Notes: generated from the letters alone by a model not told the origin. Positions 7,641 through 17,232 are shown, counted from the first letter of the stretch. The stretch: DNA of 64,000 nucleotides from Kroppenstedtia guangzhouensis (GCF_014637345.1 NZ_BMEX01000003.1:250001-314000); one strand, 5' to 3'. Program-made: numbers and translations.

Positions 7641-8588
7641 CTACCAACCTGCCCAATCCCGGAGAAACTCCTGCCACTGGGGGAGTGCACGGGCAATTTT
7701 CTGAAGATAGGGCAGGGTCTTTTCCTTGGTGTAACCCTTCTTTTCCAGAGTCAAGCCCAGCACCTCCCGGAAAAATTCATTGGGGAATCCGAGCAAAACG
7801 GACAAGATCATTCGCTCCGCCGGCACCAGTGGACGGTTTTTCTCATAGGCAGCAACGGTTTCTCTTAACACCGTCGGATCCCAATCCTGTTCCGAAAGAC
7901 TTCTCGACAACAGCTGCCACAAATCCCCGATCTGAGCATCATACTCTGCCGTCTCAAAGTCGATCAGCCAGCTCTTCCCACTCTCATCAATCAAAATGTT
8001 GTGGCTGGCGAGATCCCGGTGGGCCACACAACGCCCCCCTCGCTCCCACCCGATTAATTTCCGCAGGGGCAGGTGTTTCAAGCGTTCCCTGGCCACCTTT
8101 CCGTACCTTTGGTAGAGCGCCCCGTATTCCCGCAGCATTTCTCCCAGCTCACCATCCACCCTGTTCACACTTTTCATCAATTGGGAAAAGGAGCGGTATC
8201 GGATTTCGATCCGCTCCATCAAAGTCTGGGAACCGGATGAAGCACGTGGAGTGAGCAAACCCCGCCCCGCTGTGTGGAAGAGGGAAAGGAGACCTGCCGC
8301 CTTGCGAATCTCCTCGGGGTTCCGGTAGGTGGCGGGACGGGACTCTACCCGGGATGTCAGCACCCACTCCCGACCATCAGTCACAAAAGCGGGCATACGG
8401 TCAAATCCACGATACCGAAGCTCCCGATCCACCCAGATCCACCATCGGAGGTGGGAGGGATGGCGGGATCTTTTCGCCACCCATTCTCCGGAACCCGTTT
8501 CCAACAGATAGTTTCCGTGAAAAATCCCCACCCGATAAACTCTTGTCCCCAAGGTGGTTTCCCAATGATGGATCACTGCGTCCTCCAT
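7641..8588 (-). CDS. aminoglycoside phosphotransferase-fold protein, CotS/YutH-like
   Basis: A 315-residue protein with a degenerate kinase fold. The catalytic loop reads CVAHRDLASHNILID and the metal loop LIDFETAEYD, as in the APH/choline-kinase superfamily. In spore formers, relatives such as CotS, YutH and YsxE are coat-associated proteins, and here the gene directly follows a SafA-like LysM gene (24 bases apart), which favours a sporulation role. The start at 8588 is supported by GAAGGGGGG. An active small-molecule kinase remains possible because the HxD and DFE residues are kept. Confidence 0.75.
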   Translation of the reverse strand: MEDAVIHHWETTLGTRVYRVGIFHGNYLLETGSGEWVAKRSRHPSHLRWWIWVDRELRYRGFDRMPAFVTDGREWVLTSRVESRPATYRNPEEIRKAAGLLSLFHTAGRGLLTPRASSGSQTLMERIEIRYRSFSQLMKSVNRVDGELGEMLREYGALYQRYGKVARERLKHLPLRKLIGWERGGRCVAHRDLASHNILIDESGKSWLIDFETAEYDAQIGDLWQLLSRSLSEQDWDPTVLRETVAAYEKNRPLVPAERMILSVLLGFPNEFFREVLGLTLEKKGYTKEKTLPYLQKIARALPQWQEFLRDWAGW

Positions 8589-8611
8589 CCCGTTCCCCCC
8601 TTCCGGCCTCG

Positions 8612-9523
8612 TTATTTCTCTGTGGAGCTTTCCTCCCAGGCTTCTTCCTCCTGATGGAGGAGAGTGGAAATATCCCATTCACTCGCCTTCGGCTCATTGA
8701 CCGATTGTCCGTCGAAGTCGACGTTCTCCTCTCTTGCCGACTCCCCCATCGTGGACCCCAGGTTGGGAGTGAATCCCTGAGACTGGGGGAATCCCGGTAA
8801 AGGATATGGCATGGGAATCCAAGGTTGTTGCGGCTGTCCTTGTTCCGGCTGTTCTCCGTAGCCGGGGGTGAAGAATCCGGGTAGTTGTTCCTGACCGGGC
8901 TGACCGTAGCCGGGGTAAGGAAATCCGGGTGACTGCGGTTGCCCGATTCCCGGGCAGGGCCACACGGGCCATCGTTGCCGGTCATCCGGCCCCGGTTGAC
9001 GCAGGATCGGATAAGGATAAGGATAGGGTTTGGTCGGTTGGGGAAATTGTTCTCCCGAGTAGGGTACACTCATGGAAGGAAACGGATACGGAAGGGGTTG
9101 AAAAGTGTAATCTGGTGACATCTCCTTACTTTCCGGCACCTTCTCTTCAGCCATTCCCGGTCGGTACTCCGGTGCTTTGGGCATCGGGGGAATCATCCGG
9201 AAAGGAGATTGGTCCGGCTTTTTGGGCAGCGGTTGCTCTTCGGGAGACTCGGACCCTTCCATACTCGCTTCGGAGAGACCGGGAACCGGGGGTGAATCCG
9301 GTTTCCGGTGGGAGGATTTCGGCTTCTCCCCCGTCACCGCCGCCTTTCTCTTCCCCTGTCTGGCAACAGGAACCTTTCCCCCTGGGATTTTAACTTTTGC
9401 CCCCGGTTCCGGATGCTCCGGATCCAATGATGGATTGAGATCCATCAGACGTTGCACAGGAATGTCAAATCGCCGGGCAATCTTCCTAAGGGTATCCCCC
9501 GGCCGAACGATATGCAACTTCAA
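8612..9523 (-). CDS. safA: SafA-like spore coat assembly protein, LysM plus proline-rich tail
   Basis: A 303-residue protein with one N-terminal LysM domain (residues 1-50, opening MKLHIVRPGDTLRKIARRF) that binds peptidoglycan-like glycans, then a low-complexity tail rich in P, G, Q, Y and E with repeated PGYGQP-type blocks. In Bacillus, SafA has this plan and recruits inner coat proteins to the forespore; its gene also sits close to yebC. Start TTG 9523 follows AAAGGAGGG by eight bases. The tail is too divergent for direct comparison, so the assignment rests on LysM, composition and synteny. Confidence 0.75.
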   Translation of the reverse strand: MKLHIVRPGDTLRKIARRFDIPVQRLMDLNPSLDPEHPEPGAKVKIPGGKVPVARQGKRKAAVTGEKPKSSHRKPDSPPVPGLSEASMEGSESPEEQPLPKKPDQSPFRMIPPMPKAPEYRPGMAEEKVPESKEMSPDYTFQPLPYPFPSMSVPYSGEQFPQPTKPYPYPYPILRQPGPDDRQRWPVWPCPGIGQPQSPGFPYPGYGQPGQEQLPGFFTPGYGEQPEQGQPQQPWIPMPYPLPGFPQSQGFTPNLGSTMGESAREENVDFDGQSVNEPKASEWDISTLLHQEEEAWEESSTEK

Positions 9524-9733
9524 CGAGATATCCCTCCTTTAAAAAACCATGCGTTCTATATATATGCGACCATGGGCTGTTTGCGCCCATTTGTCCCCGG
9601 AAAAGTTATATGAAAAGATTGGGAGAACCAGAACCCTTTTTGTGATAAGATATATTTTGCCGGTCCTCTGGCGGGATGCATCCTTTAAAACTTTGTCATC
9701 CATCTTCGATCATATGACTCAAAGGAGTGGGCT

Positions 9734-10546
9734 ATGAGGATCAAAGGAAACCCTACATGGATTGCATTCAGTCTGTTTTCATTGTTCTCTCTGTTTTTCC
9801 TGATTGCCGGCTTCGGATGGGCCATCAAAGATATACTCCATCCCCCGTCAGAAGGTCTGTCTCTCAAGAAGCCCCGGCAAGAAAGAGGCAACTCCACGGA
9901 AACAGCACTTCTGCTCACCCTTGGGGATTCATTGACCCGGGGTACCGGGGACCCGGATGGACAAGGCTATGCCGGTCGGATCAAAGAAAGCCTCCGAAAG
10001 GAACACAGTCGCATCAGTGCAGTCAATCTTGCTGTGAAAGGACAGACCTCCGACCAATTGAAAGATCAAGTCCGCCAACCACGAGTCCGGCGTCTGTTGA
10101 AAGAAGCTCGCTGGATCACACTGACCATCGGCGGAAACGATCTGTTTCAAAACAGTGGGCAATCGGAAACCATCGATAGGAAGCAATCAGAAAAAGCGCG
10201 AAAAAGATATCAAAAAAACCTTAAAACCATCTTGTCCGTCATCCGCAAGGAAAATCCAGACACTCCGGTGTTCCTGTTTGGACTTTACAATCCCTTCGGT
10301 GATCTCGGCCAAAAAGAAACCAGCAATCAAATCGTGGGGGAATGGAACCGAACCCTCACGGAAACCACCGAAAAGTTTGACAAAGTGGTGGTGATTCCCG
10401 TTTTCGATCTCTTCCAACTGAATCCACAGGCTTATCTGTATAGTGATCACTTCCATCCCAACCAAAAAGGGTATCAAAGGATGGCCAATCGTCTGTTGCA
10501 GGCGATGGAAGAAAACTCGGAGGAGGTGTCGGCCGGTGCCCGCTGA
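9734..10546 (+). CDS. SGNH/GDSL-family lipase or esterase
   Basis: A 270-residue hydrolase with an N-terminal membrane anchor or signal segment (residues 10-32). The SGNH blocks are clear: GDSLTRGTGD near 64 (nucleophilic serine), GGNDL near 134, and DHFHPNQKGY near 238 holding Asp and His of the triad. The relatives in Bacillales (YpmR type) are extracytoplasmic and of unknown substrate. An AAAGGAGTG site precedes the ATG. Its stop overlaps the GTG start of an ABC transporter ATPase by 11 bases, so the three genes 9734-12450 form one operon. Confidence 0.88.
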   Translation: MRIKGNPTWIAFSLFSLFSLFFLIAGFGWAIKDILHPPSEGLSLKKPRQERGNSTETALLLTLGDSLTRGTGDPDGQGYAGRIKESLRKEHSRISAVNLAVKGQTSDQLKDQVRQPRVRRLLKEARWITLTIGGNDLFQNSGQSETIDRKQSEKARKRYQKNLKTILSVIRKENPDTPVFLFGLYNPFGDLGQKETSNQIVGEWNRTLTETTEKFDKVVVIPVFDLFQLNPQAYLYSDHFHPNQKGYQRMANRLLQAMEENSEEVSAGAR

Positions 10547-11465
10547 TGAAGAAAAGATTCTGTTTGTGGAGAATCTAAGTAAGCGAATCGGTCAAAGAGA
10601 GATCGTCACGGACCTCACCTTCGATGTGGAACACGGTGAGATCTACGGTTTCCTCGGACCCAATGGAGCAGGGAAAACCACCACCATCCGAATGCTGGTC
10701 GGATTGATCCGCCCCACCCGGGGAAAGGTACAAATCGGCGGCTACGACCTCGGAAAAGAACCGTTACAGGCACTCCGACATGTGGGCTGTATCGTGGAAA
10801 ATCCGGAGATGTATCCCTATTTGACTGGCCGGGAGAATTTAGAAATTTTCGGACGAATGATCGAAGAGGTCACCCCGGACCGGATCGAGGAAGTGGTCCG
10901 GCTGGTAGAACTGGATCAGCGGATCGATGACAAAGTAAAAACCTATTCCCTGGGCATGCGACAACGACTCGGCATCGCTCAAGCCCTTTTGGGAAGACCC
11001 AAATTGCTGATCCTGGACGAACCCACCAATGGACTGGATCCCTCCGGCATCCGCGAGATGCGCCGTTTTATCAGACAACTGGCCCGAGAAGAAAAAATCA
11101 GCGTCTTGATCTCCAGCCATATCCTGCACGAAGTGCAACTGCTGTGTGACCGGGTAGCCATCATCAACAAAGGCCGGATCATCCAAATCGGCCCCGTCGA
11201 TCAGCTCTTGGAAGGGGATTCTCCAGTGGAATGGAAGTTTTCCCCTCTTGACCGAGGGGTGAAAGTGTTGGAGTCCCTCCCGGATGTCACGATCCTGGAG
11301 CGTCGGGATGATGGCCTTGTCTTCACCCGAATCCCGGAGGATTGCATCCATGAGGCCAACCGGGAACTGTTGCACGCGGGAGTGAAGGTCCAAACCATCC
11401 ACCGCAAATCCCCCACACTGGAGGATATCTTCCTTCAGTTGACAGAGGGGGATTCCCTTGCGTAA
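10536..11465 (+). CDS. ABC transporter ATP-binding protein (exporter type)
   Basis: A 309-residue ATPase with Walker A GPNGAGKTT, signature YSLGMRQRLGIA, Walker B LLILDEPTNGLDP and an H-loop ending SSHILHEV, followed by a C-terminal extension of about 90 residues typical of the CcmA/BcrA/NatA class that pairs with ABC-2 permeases. Start is GTG 10536, shortly after GGAGGAGG and inside the end of the SGNH hydrolase gene. The stop overlaps the TTG start of the permease gene by eight bases. The substrate is unknown; peptide antibiotics, sodium and envelope components are typical for the class. Confidence 0.93.
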   Translation: MPADEEKILFVENLSKRIGQREIVTDLTFDVEHGEIYGFLGPNGAGKTTTIRMLVGLIRPTRGKVQIGGYDLGKEPLQALRHVGCIVENPEMYPYLTGRENLEIFGRMIEEVTPDRIEEVVRLVELDQRIDDKVKTYSLGMRQRLGIAQALLGRPKLLILDEPTNGLDPSGIREMRRFIRQLAREEKISVLISSHILHEVQLLCDRVAIINKGRIIQIGPVDQLLEGDSPVEWKFSPLDRGVKVLESLPDVTILERRDDGLVFTRIPEDCIHEANRELLHAGVKVQTIHRKSPTLEDIFLQLTEGDSLA

Positions 11466-12450
11466 CCTGATCGCTCTTGTCTATAACGAGCTCTTGAAAA
11501 CTGTGAAGAAAAAAAGGGTGCTTGTCGTCCTGCTGATCATCGCCGTACTGATCCCCGTTTTCACCTATGCCCAGTACCGTACCGTTCAAACCACGATTCA
11601 ACAGATGGGAACTTCGGACTGGCGCTCCATCCTGCAACAACAGATCATCGATAACCAAAACCGCCTTTCATCCAATCGCATGCCTGAAGAATGGAAGAAA
11701 CTCGTCCGTCTCAACATCCAACAACAACAATACTATCTGGATCACGATATCAACCCGATGGCTCCCGGGGCTCCCACCTTCGTCCGAAAATTCACCGAGG
11801 AATCCATCTCCCTGTTCCTTCCCCTGTTGGTGGTGGTGGTGGCGGCGGACATCGTCAGCTCGGAACATTCAGCAGGCACGATCAAACTACTTTTGACCCG
11901 GCCGATCCGGCGATGGCGCATCCTGTTATCCAAGTACCTGGCTCTTCTCCTGCTGGTATCTCTGATCGTGGTTGCCACAGCGATCCTCGGTACTCTCCTG
12001 TCGGGAATTATCTTTGGATATGGGGGATGGGAACTGCCTGTCTTCACCGGATTCCAGGAGATTAATGGAGAGATGATCACGGACCAGGTACATTTGGTGC
12101 CACAATGGCAGTACATCCTGATGAGTTGCGGACTGGCCTGGTTTTCTTGTACAGCTGTCGCCACTCTCTCCTTCATGGTGTCTGTCGTCGTACGGAGTAC
12201 CGCCGCCGGAATGGGAATCATGTTGGCCTCCCTGATCTCCGGAAGTCTGCTCACCCAGGCGGCGCCCAGCTGGACGGCCCTCAAGTACCTGGCCTTCACT
12301 AACCTTCGCCTGACGGACTATCTTTCCGGCACTCCCACCATGATCGAAGGAATGACCCTTCCCTTCTCCCTGGCGGTTCTCAGCATCTGGTCCTTGGCCA
12401 GTCTAGTGGTGGCTTTCACGGTGTTTGTGAAACGGGATGTACTGGCATGA
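11458..12450 (+). CDS. ABC-2 type permease partner
   Basis: A 330-residue membrane protein: an N-terminal helix (about 20-38), a long extracytoplasmic loop rich in Q and N, then five further hydrophobic segments including SLFLPLLVVVVAADIVSSEH and LLLVSLIVVATAILGTLLSG. The SSEHSAGTIKLLLTRPIRR stretch is the hallmark of ABC-2 permeases of the NatB/BcrB type. TTG start at 11458, ribosome binding site GAGGGGG. With the preceding ATPase it forms a full exporter; a terminator follows. Confidence 0.9.
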   Translation: MRNLIALVYNELLKTVKKKRVLVVLLIIAVLIPVFTYAQYRTVQTTIQQMGTSDWRSILQQQIIDNQNRLSSNRMPEEWKKLVRLNIQQQQYYLDHDINPMAPGAPTFVRKFTEESISLFLPLLVVVVAADIVSSEHSAGTIKLLLTRPIRRWRILLSKYLALLLLVSLIVVATAILGTLLSGIIFGYGGWELPVFTGFQEINGEMITDQVHLVPQWQYILMSCGLAWFSCTAVATLSFMVSVVVRSTAAGMGIMLASLISGSLLTQAAPSWTALKYLAFTNLRLTDYLSGTPTMIEGMTLPFSLAVLSIWSLASLVVAFTVFVKRDVLA

Positions 12451-12452
12451 CA

Positions 12453-12490
12453 ACAAACCATCCTGTAGAAAGGGGTGGTTTGTCTCTTTT
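12453..12490 (+). terminator. Rho-independent terminator of the SGNH-ABC operon
   Basis: ACAAACCA pairs with TGGTTTGT over a 15-base loop, followed by CTCTTTT, immediately after the permease stop. Confidence 0.75.
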
Positions 12491-13033
12491 CCAATGGAAA
12501 CACTTATTCTTTCGATTTAGAAACATTGTTTTCCCAATCCATCCATCCACCCATGCAGGTCGCAAAAAGGATGCATTTACACACATGATCTTGGCGGATC
12601 ACAACACCTTGTCCGGGTTATTTAATGAATAATCACGCACATGGTCAGGCAAGCTGGAGGATTCAAAACAATATATCTTATACTCTCGGTTTTCTCCAAT
12701 CTTATACACATCATAAGGTAGGTTATGACGGACCATCTTTCTTCTTAAATATCCGGTAGATTTCCATAGCTAAGTTTACAGATATGAATTTTATTCCTAT
12801 ATGAAGTCTGATCCACTTTTTTCTCCATGCATCAGAGTTACTCAGCTCATAAACCAGATCATACAGATAGATTTTGTGCAGTTTTTTCTTCAGTCTCTCA
12901 TTCAATCAAGCTCCTCTGAATGTTGAAGGAGCTATGCAAGTTTACATTTAGTCCTTTGGTCAGCCAGGCACATTCCGGTATCGGTGAATCGCGTCTTGAA
13001 TGAGAGACTCGATAAATTGCATATCCTGCGCTC
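12491..13033. other. AT-rich intergenic stretch
   Basis: About 540 bases with one possible small gene (12723-12905). A 12-bp inverted repeat AGTCTCTCATTC (12891-12902) and GAATGAGAGACT (12999-13010) brackets the start of that frame. No other gene or RNA is recognised. Confidence 0.5.
12723..12905 (-). CDS. possible small basic protein, unknown
   Basis: A 60-residue lysine-rich frame (starts MNERLKKKLHKIYLYDLVYE) with AGAGGAG nine bases before its ATG. Not recognised. It may be the N-terminal remnant of a larger gene, since the sequence lacks a clear domain and the surrounding DNA is AT-rich and otherwise non-coding. Confidence 0.35.
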   Translation of the reverse strand: MNERLKKKLHKIYLYDLVYELSNSDAWRKKWIRLHIGIKFISVNLAMEIYRIFKKKDGPS

Positions 13034-14320
13034 TCAACCCGTCATTTCAGGAGCCTGTTCTTTCTTTCCGCTGTCAGGGGAAAGCACCCGCGATACCAAG
13101 ATCACTTGGCAAACCCCGGCTAGGAGCAATAAAACAGCCAATCCTCCAAACAAAGCTTTCCCGCCGTATTGTACCAACACCATACTTCCTAACACCGGTG
13201 CTGTCATTTTAGCCACACTGAGACTGATGTCAAACAAGGAGAAATACCGGGCCCGGACTTTGGGATCGGCCATCACCGACACAATCTGTTTCAACCTGGG
13301 AAAGAGTAGCATATCGGTCAAGGTCCAACAAGCTTCGGCAATCACGAGTATCCAGAAAAAAGGGGTGAACCCATAAAAGAGGCTGTACGCCACCAAGAGA
13401 GAATAACCCACCAGGACCACCCTTTTCGCCTGCCATTTTTTACTCCACAGAGTGACAGGCATCTGGAGTACCACAGTCAAAATCCCTGTGGTAGTTCGCA
13501 ATGTTCCGTAAATGAACAGATAGTCAACAAATTGGGTTTTCAAATACAAGGGCATCGTCGAATTCATCTGCATCTCCACCATAAAGGCTGGAACGGTCAA
13601 TACAATCAGCAGAAGCAACGGGAAATGGGATCCCAATCCCCGAAAAACAGAGCCTTTGCTCACCTGTTCCGCAGGTTTCTCTACGTGATCAGGCTTTGTC
13701 TCCGGAACTTTGAAGTAAACCAGGGCCGCCGTGAGCAGTGTCACTGCAGCCTCTCCCCCGAAGATCAGAGTGGGATTGAAATGATATGCCGCGATCCCAA
13801 GCAGAGGGCCCAGTGTCGCTCCGATATTGATCGCGACATTATTGAGGGCAAAGGCTTCCGTACGTTCCTGTTCAGGGACGACATCGGTGATCTGTGCACT
13901 TTCCGCCGGAGTATAGAGGTTGAAAACCAACCCGTTCAATGTCAACAACACATAAAAGTGCCAGACTTCGTTGGCAAACATCATCCCCGTCAGCATCAAA
14001 AATTGCAACATCGGAACAAACAGCAACACCGGTCGCCGCCCGAACCGGTCGGAAACATTTCCCGCCCATAATTTGAAAAACATGGACAGAAATGACGGAA
14101 AGCTGATTGCCCCCGCTGCAGCCACAACAGAGGCGCCCAACTGTTCTGTCATATAGACCACCAAATAAGGATACATCATAAATCCGGTGATACACCGGGA
14201 CATTGTGAGCCAAAAGTGAACCCAGACAATCGGATGGTACCTGTCACGCACCTTCATCACCGTGTCCCGAATCACACCGCTCACATTCGTCCTGAAAGAA
14301 GATTTGGGATTTTTGGTCAC
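13034..14320 (-). CDS. MFS transporter, probable drug efflux
   Basis: A 428-residue major facilitator with twelve predicted membrane segments. The loop 2-3 motif GNVSDRFGRRPVLL matches the superfamily signature GxxxDRxGRRxx, and the middle loop (around residue 225) carries a charged KPDHVEKPAEQ stretch. Related Bacillales proteins (YttB/YfkF type) are proton-driven exporters of unknown drugs. Translation starts at GTG 14320 with GGGTAAGG upstream. It stands alone between an AT-rich gap and the divergent cstA gene. Confidence 0.88.
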   Translation of the reverse strand: MTKNPKSSFRTNVSGVIRDTVMKVRDRYHPIVWVHFWLTMSRCITGFMMYPYLVVYMTEQLGASVVAAAGAISFPSFLSMFFKLWAGNVSDRFGRRPVLLFVPMLQFLMLTGMMFANEVWHFYVLLTLNGLVFNLYTPAESAQITDVVPEQERTEAFALNNVAINIGATLGPLLGIAAYHFNPTLIFGGEAAVTLLTAALVYFKVPETKPDHVEKPAEQVSKGSVFRGLGSHFPLLLLIVLTVPAFMVEMQMNSTMPLYLKTQFVDYLFIYGTLRTTTGILTVVLQMPVTLWSKKWQAKRVVLVGYSLLVAYSLFYGFTPFFWILVIAEACWTLTDMLLFPRLKQIVSVMADPKVRARYFSLFDISLSVAKMTAPVLGSMVLVQYGGKALFGGLAVLLLLAGVCQVILVSRVLSPDSGKKEQAPEMTG

Positions 14321-14729
14321 TCAACCTTACCCCTTTGCAGATATGTTCAAATTTTCAATGCACACCGTTTACAGATTATAACACCAAACTGAGAGAAAGG
14401 AAACAGAATGGTTAAAAATTTTCCGTTTTACTTATCCTTTAATTAGATTTGAGGTGACACATAATCAGCGGATTTACCTCTTATCTGTCCCTTTATCAAA
14501 AATAGACACTTAAACCTCTATATCTATTGAATATTTATTCATAAAGCAAAAAGTACTTGAATCGAACCATCGCACATCGTAAAAAATAAATTTCCGATGT
14601 TCCCCTCGATTTTCCCTGACCGAACTTCCTCTCGATTATCGCTTGTAATTAAACTGACTACTCAGATATAATCGAAATCATCAAAGAGTATATTATTTGA
14701 CCTGATTCATGGATTGGAGGAGCTTCCCG
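14321..14729. other. AT-rich divergent intergenic region
   Basis: About 400 bases between the MFS gene and cstA. The cstA promoter lies at its right end. A GAGGT/ACCTC hairpin near 14452-14482 is weak. No gene, repeat copy or known RNA class is recognised in the rest. Confidence 0.5.
14643..14672 (+). promoter_or_regulatory. sigma-A promoter of cstA
   Basis: TTGTAA (14643-14648) and TATAAT (14667-14672) are separated by 18 bases, about 55 bases before the cstA start. Confidence 0.65.
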
Positions 14730-16802
14730 TTGAAAAAGTGGATCTCTTATCTGGTCTGGGCCGCCGTATCCGCCGCTGGAGCAGCTGCCTTCGGCATTCT
14801 CGCCCTTTCCCGGGGCGAATCGATCAACGCTGTCTGGTTGTTGGTGGCCGCAGTCTGCACCTACGCTGTCGCCTATCGTTTTTACAGCCGGTTCCTGGCC
14901 CAAAAAGTATTTGAGCTGGATGACAAGCGAAAAACACCTGCAGAAGTGCACAATGACGGCAAGGATTATGTCCCCACCAACAAATGGGTTCTGTTTGGAC
15001 ATCATTTCGCAGCAATTGCCGGGGCAGGGCCCCTTGTTGGACCGATTTTGGCTGCCCAGATGGGTTATCTGCCGGGCACCCTGTGGATTATTGTCGGAGT
15101 GGTGCTGGGGGGAGCGGTACAGGATTTCATCATCCTGTTCGGTTCCATGCGCAGAAACGGGAAATCCCTCGGTGAAATCACCCGGGAAGAGATCGGACCC
15201 GTCGGCGGCTTCATCGCCCTCTTCGCCATTCTCGGAATTATGATCATCCTGCTGGCAGTCTTGGCCTTGGTCGTTGTTCAAGCCCTCGCCAACAGTCCCT
15301 GGGGAATGTTCACACTGGCGATGACCATTCCGATCGCCCTGTTTATGGGAATCTACATGCGATTCATCCGGCCGGGCCGGGTGCTGGAAACCTCCATCAT
15401 CGGTTTCCTTTTGCTGATGATTTCCTTGTGGGTCGGTCAGTATGTGGCCGAGCACCCGTCTTTGTCCCCTCTGTTTACCTTTGAAGGAACCACCATCGCC
15501 TGGATGATGATCATTTACGGCTTCGTCGCATCCGTCATCCCGGTCTGGCTCCTGCTTGCGCCCCGGGACTATCTAAGCACGTTTCTCAAAATCGGGGTGA
15601 TCTTTGGTCTTGCTCTAGGCATTCTGCTTGTGATGCCTGAAATGAAGATGCCCTCGGTGACCCGGTTTATCGATGGGACGGGACCTGTCTTCTCCGGAAA
15701 TCTATTTCCCTTTGTCTTTATCACCATCGCTTGCGGATCCATCTCAGGATTCCATGCTTTGGTCTCCTCGGGGACAACTCCCAAGATGATCTCCAGGGAG
15801 AGCCAGGCCCGTTTCATCGGTTACGGTGGGATGCTGACGGAATCATTCGTCGCGATCATGGCCTTGATCGCCGCCTGTGTGCTCACTCCGGGAGTTTATT
15901 TTGCCATGAACAGTCCCGTTGCCGTCATCGGTGCAGACGTTGTCTCCGCCGCCCGGACCATCTCCACCTGGGGCTTCGTCGTCACACCGGAACAGCTGGC
16001 GGGCATGGCCAAAGATATCGGCGAACAAAGTATCCTGTCCCGCACCGGTGGAGCGCCAACCCTCGCCGTGGGGATGGCCCACATTTTCTCCAGTATTATC
16101 GGTGGGAAAGCCTTGATGGCCTTCTGGTATCACTTTGCCATTCTGTTTGAAGCAGTGTTCATCCTGACCACCATTGACGCCGGTACCCGGGTCGGACGTT
16201 TTATGTTGCAGGATCTCCTCGGTCAATTCTCCAAAAAATGGGGAGAAACCGAATGGTATCCGGCTAATGTGATCTGCAGTGCCGTCATCGTCGCCGGGTG
16301 GGGATATTTTCTCTATCAGGGTGTAATCGATCCCCTGGGTGGGATCAACACCTTGTGGCCTCTGTTCGGCATCGCCAACCAGATGTTGGCAGTGATCGCC
16401 CTTGTCGTCGGAACCACGATCCTGATCAAAATGGGCAAAGCCGTTTATGCCTGGGTCACGCTGGTTCCCACCACTTGGTTGACTGTTGTCACAATGACAG
16501 CCGGTTGGCAGAAACTGTTTCATACCGATCCCCAGATCGGGTTCCTCGCCGCCGCCAACAAATTTCAAGCGGCAGCTGCCAGCGGGGAGGTACTTCACCC
16601 TGCCAAATCTCTGGATGAGATGAGCCGAATCGCGTTCAACAACCAGATCGACGCCCTTCTCACCGGTCTGTTTATGTTGATGGTGATCGCGATCATCTTG
16701 GACGCCGGTCGGATCTGGTACAAAAAGCTGGTGAAACGGGAGGCCCTGCCCTTGTCCGAATCCCCTTACATCCCCTGGGAAGGAGGGAACGTCAAAGGAT
16801 GA
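14730..16802 (+). CDS. cstA: CstA-family pyruvate/peptide transporter
   Basis: A 690-residue membrane protein of the carbon-starvation family with about 16 hydrophobic segments and conserved blocks such as FGHHFAAIAGAGPLVGP and SSGTTPKMI. In Escherichia coli the family (CstA, BtsT) takes up pyruvate with protons and some members affect peptide use. The TTG start at 14730 follows GGAGGAG by seven bases; the upstream ATG at 14709 overlaps that site. The stop overlaps the start of the ybdD-like gene by four bases, the usual pairing of these two families. Confidence 0.93.
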   Translation: MKKWISYLVWAAVSAAGAAAFGILALSRGESINAVWLLVAAVCTYAVAYRFYSRFLAQKVFELDDKRKTPAEVHNDGKDYVPTNKWVLFGHHFAAIAGAGPLVGPILAAQMGYLPGTLWIIVGVVLGGAVQDFIILFGSMRRNGKSLGEITREEIGPVGGFIALFAILGIMIILLAVLALVVVQALANSPWGMFTLAMTIPIALFMGIYMRFIRPGRVLETSIIGFLLLMISLWVGQYVAEHPSLSPLFTFEGTTIAWMMIIYGFVASVIPVWLLLAPRDYLSTFLKIGVIFGLALGILLVMPEMKMPSVTRFIDGTGPVFSGNLFPFVFITIACGSISGFHALVSSGTTPKMISRESQARFIGYGGMLTESFVAIMALIAACVLTPGVYFAMNSPVAVIGADVVSAARTISTWGFVVTPEQLAGMAKDIGEQSILSRTGGAPTLAVGMAHIFSSIIGGKALMAFWYHFAILFEAVFILTTIDAGTRVGRFMLQDLLGQFSKKWGETEWYPANVICSAVIVAGWGYFLYQGVIDPLGGINTLWPLFGIANQMLAVIALVVGTTILIKMGKAVYAWVTLVPTTWLTVVTMTAGWQKLFHTDPQIGFLAAANKFQAAAASGEVLHPAKSLDEMSRIAFNNQIDALLTGLFMLMVIAIILDAGRIWYKKLVKREALPLSESPYIPWEGGNVKG

Positions 16803-17008
16803 CTGACACCATTCTCCAAGCCTGCACCAAATCCTTTAAAGCGATGACCGCCTACCTGAATGCCATCGCAGGAGTTCCCGATTATGCACGCTATCTGGAA
16901 CACTTCCGCCGCAATCATCCCGGTGAGACCCCACTCTCAGAGAAGGAATTCCACAAGCGGGCCACTGACGAAAAATACGGCGGGGGCAAGATTCGCCGCT
17001 GTTGTTGA
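16799..17008 (+). CDS. ybdD: YbdD/YjiX-family small protein (DUF466)
   Basis: A 69-residue soluble protein with the family core GVPDYARYLEHFRRNHPGETPLSEKEF and a tail KYGGGKIRRCC. YbdD/YjiX proteins are encoded next to CstA/BtsT transporters and are needed for pyruvate uptake. The ATG overlaps the cstA stop (ATGA), so synthesis is coupled. The cysteine pair at the end is a common family ending. Confidence 0.92.
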   Translation: MTDTILQACTKSFKAMTAYLNAIAGVPDYARYLEHFRRNHPGETPLSEKEFHKRATDEKYGGGKIRRCC

Positions 17009-17023
17009 ATCCTTCCCACTATG

Positions 17024-17150
17024 AGCGTTGTGATTTACTGCGTTTGAAGGCGGTCGGAATTGGATTTTACATTCCGGCGTAAAAGTTCTTAACCTGCCAA
17101 AATCACTTCATGTGAAACCCAACCCTCCCTGTACGGTTTTTCACAACGCT
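17024..17150. repeat. dispersed dyad repeat, copy A
   Basis: A 127-bp element bounded by AGCGTTGTGA (17024-17033) and its inverse TCACAACGCT (17141-17150). Inside, GGTCGGAATTGGATTTTACA and, after a 30-base variable centre, ATGTGAAACCCAACCCTCCC form an imperfect inverted repeat. The same architecture recurs at 47454-47591 and 61855-61972. It lies between ybdD and its terminator. It encodes nothing I can see; a small non-autonomous mobile element or a structured-RNA repeat are both possible. Confidence 0.7.
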
Positions 17151-17153
17151 TCT

Positions 17154-17193
17154 GAAAGGCCAGTCGCCGTGAAGGCGGCGGGCCTTTCTTTTT
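17154..17193 (+). terminator. Rho-independent terminator of cstA-ybdD
   Basis: GAAAGGCC pairs with GGCCTTTC; within it CGCC-GTGAA-GGCG extends the stem. TTTTT follows. Confidence 0.85.
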
Positions 17194-17203
17194 GGGTCAT
17201 CGA

Positions 17204-17232
17204 TTGACAATACTTTCCGGTTTGCATAGGAT
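17204..17232 (+). promoter_or_regulatory. sigma-A promoter of the methionine aminopeptidase gene
   Basis: Consensus TTGACA (17204-17209), 17-base spacer, TAGGAT (17227-17232), directly after the preceding terminator. Confidence 0.75.
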
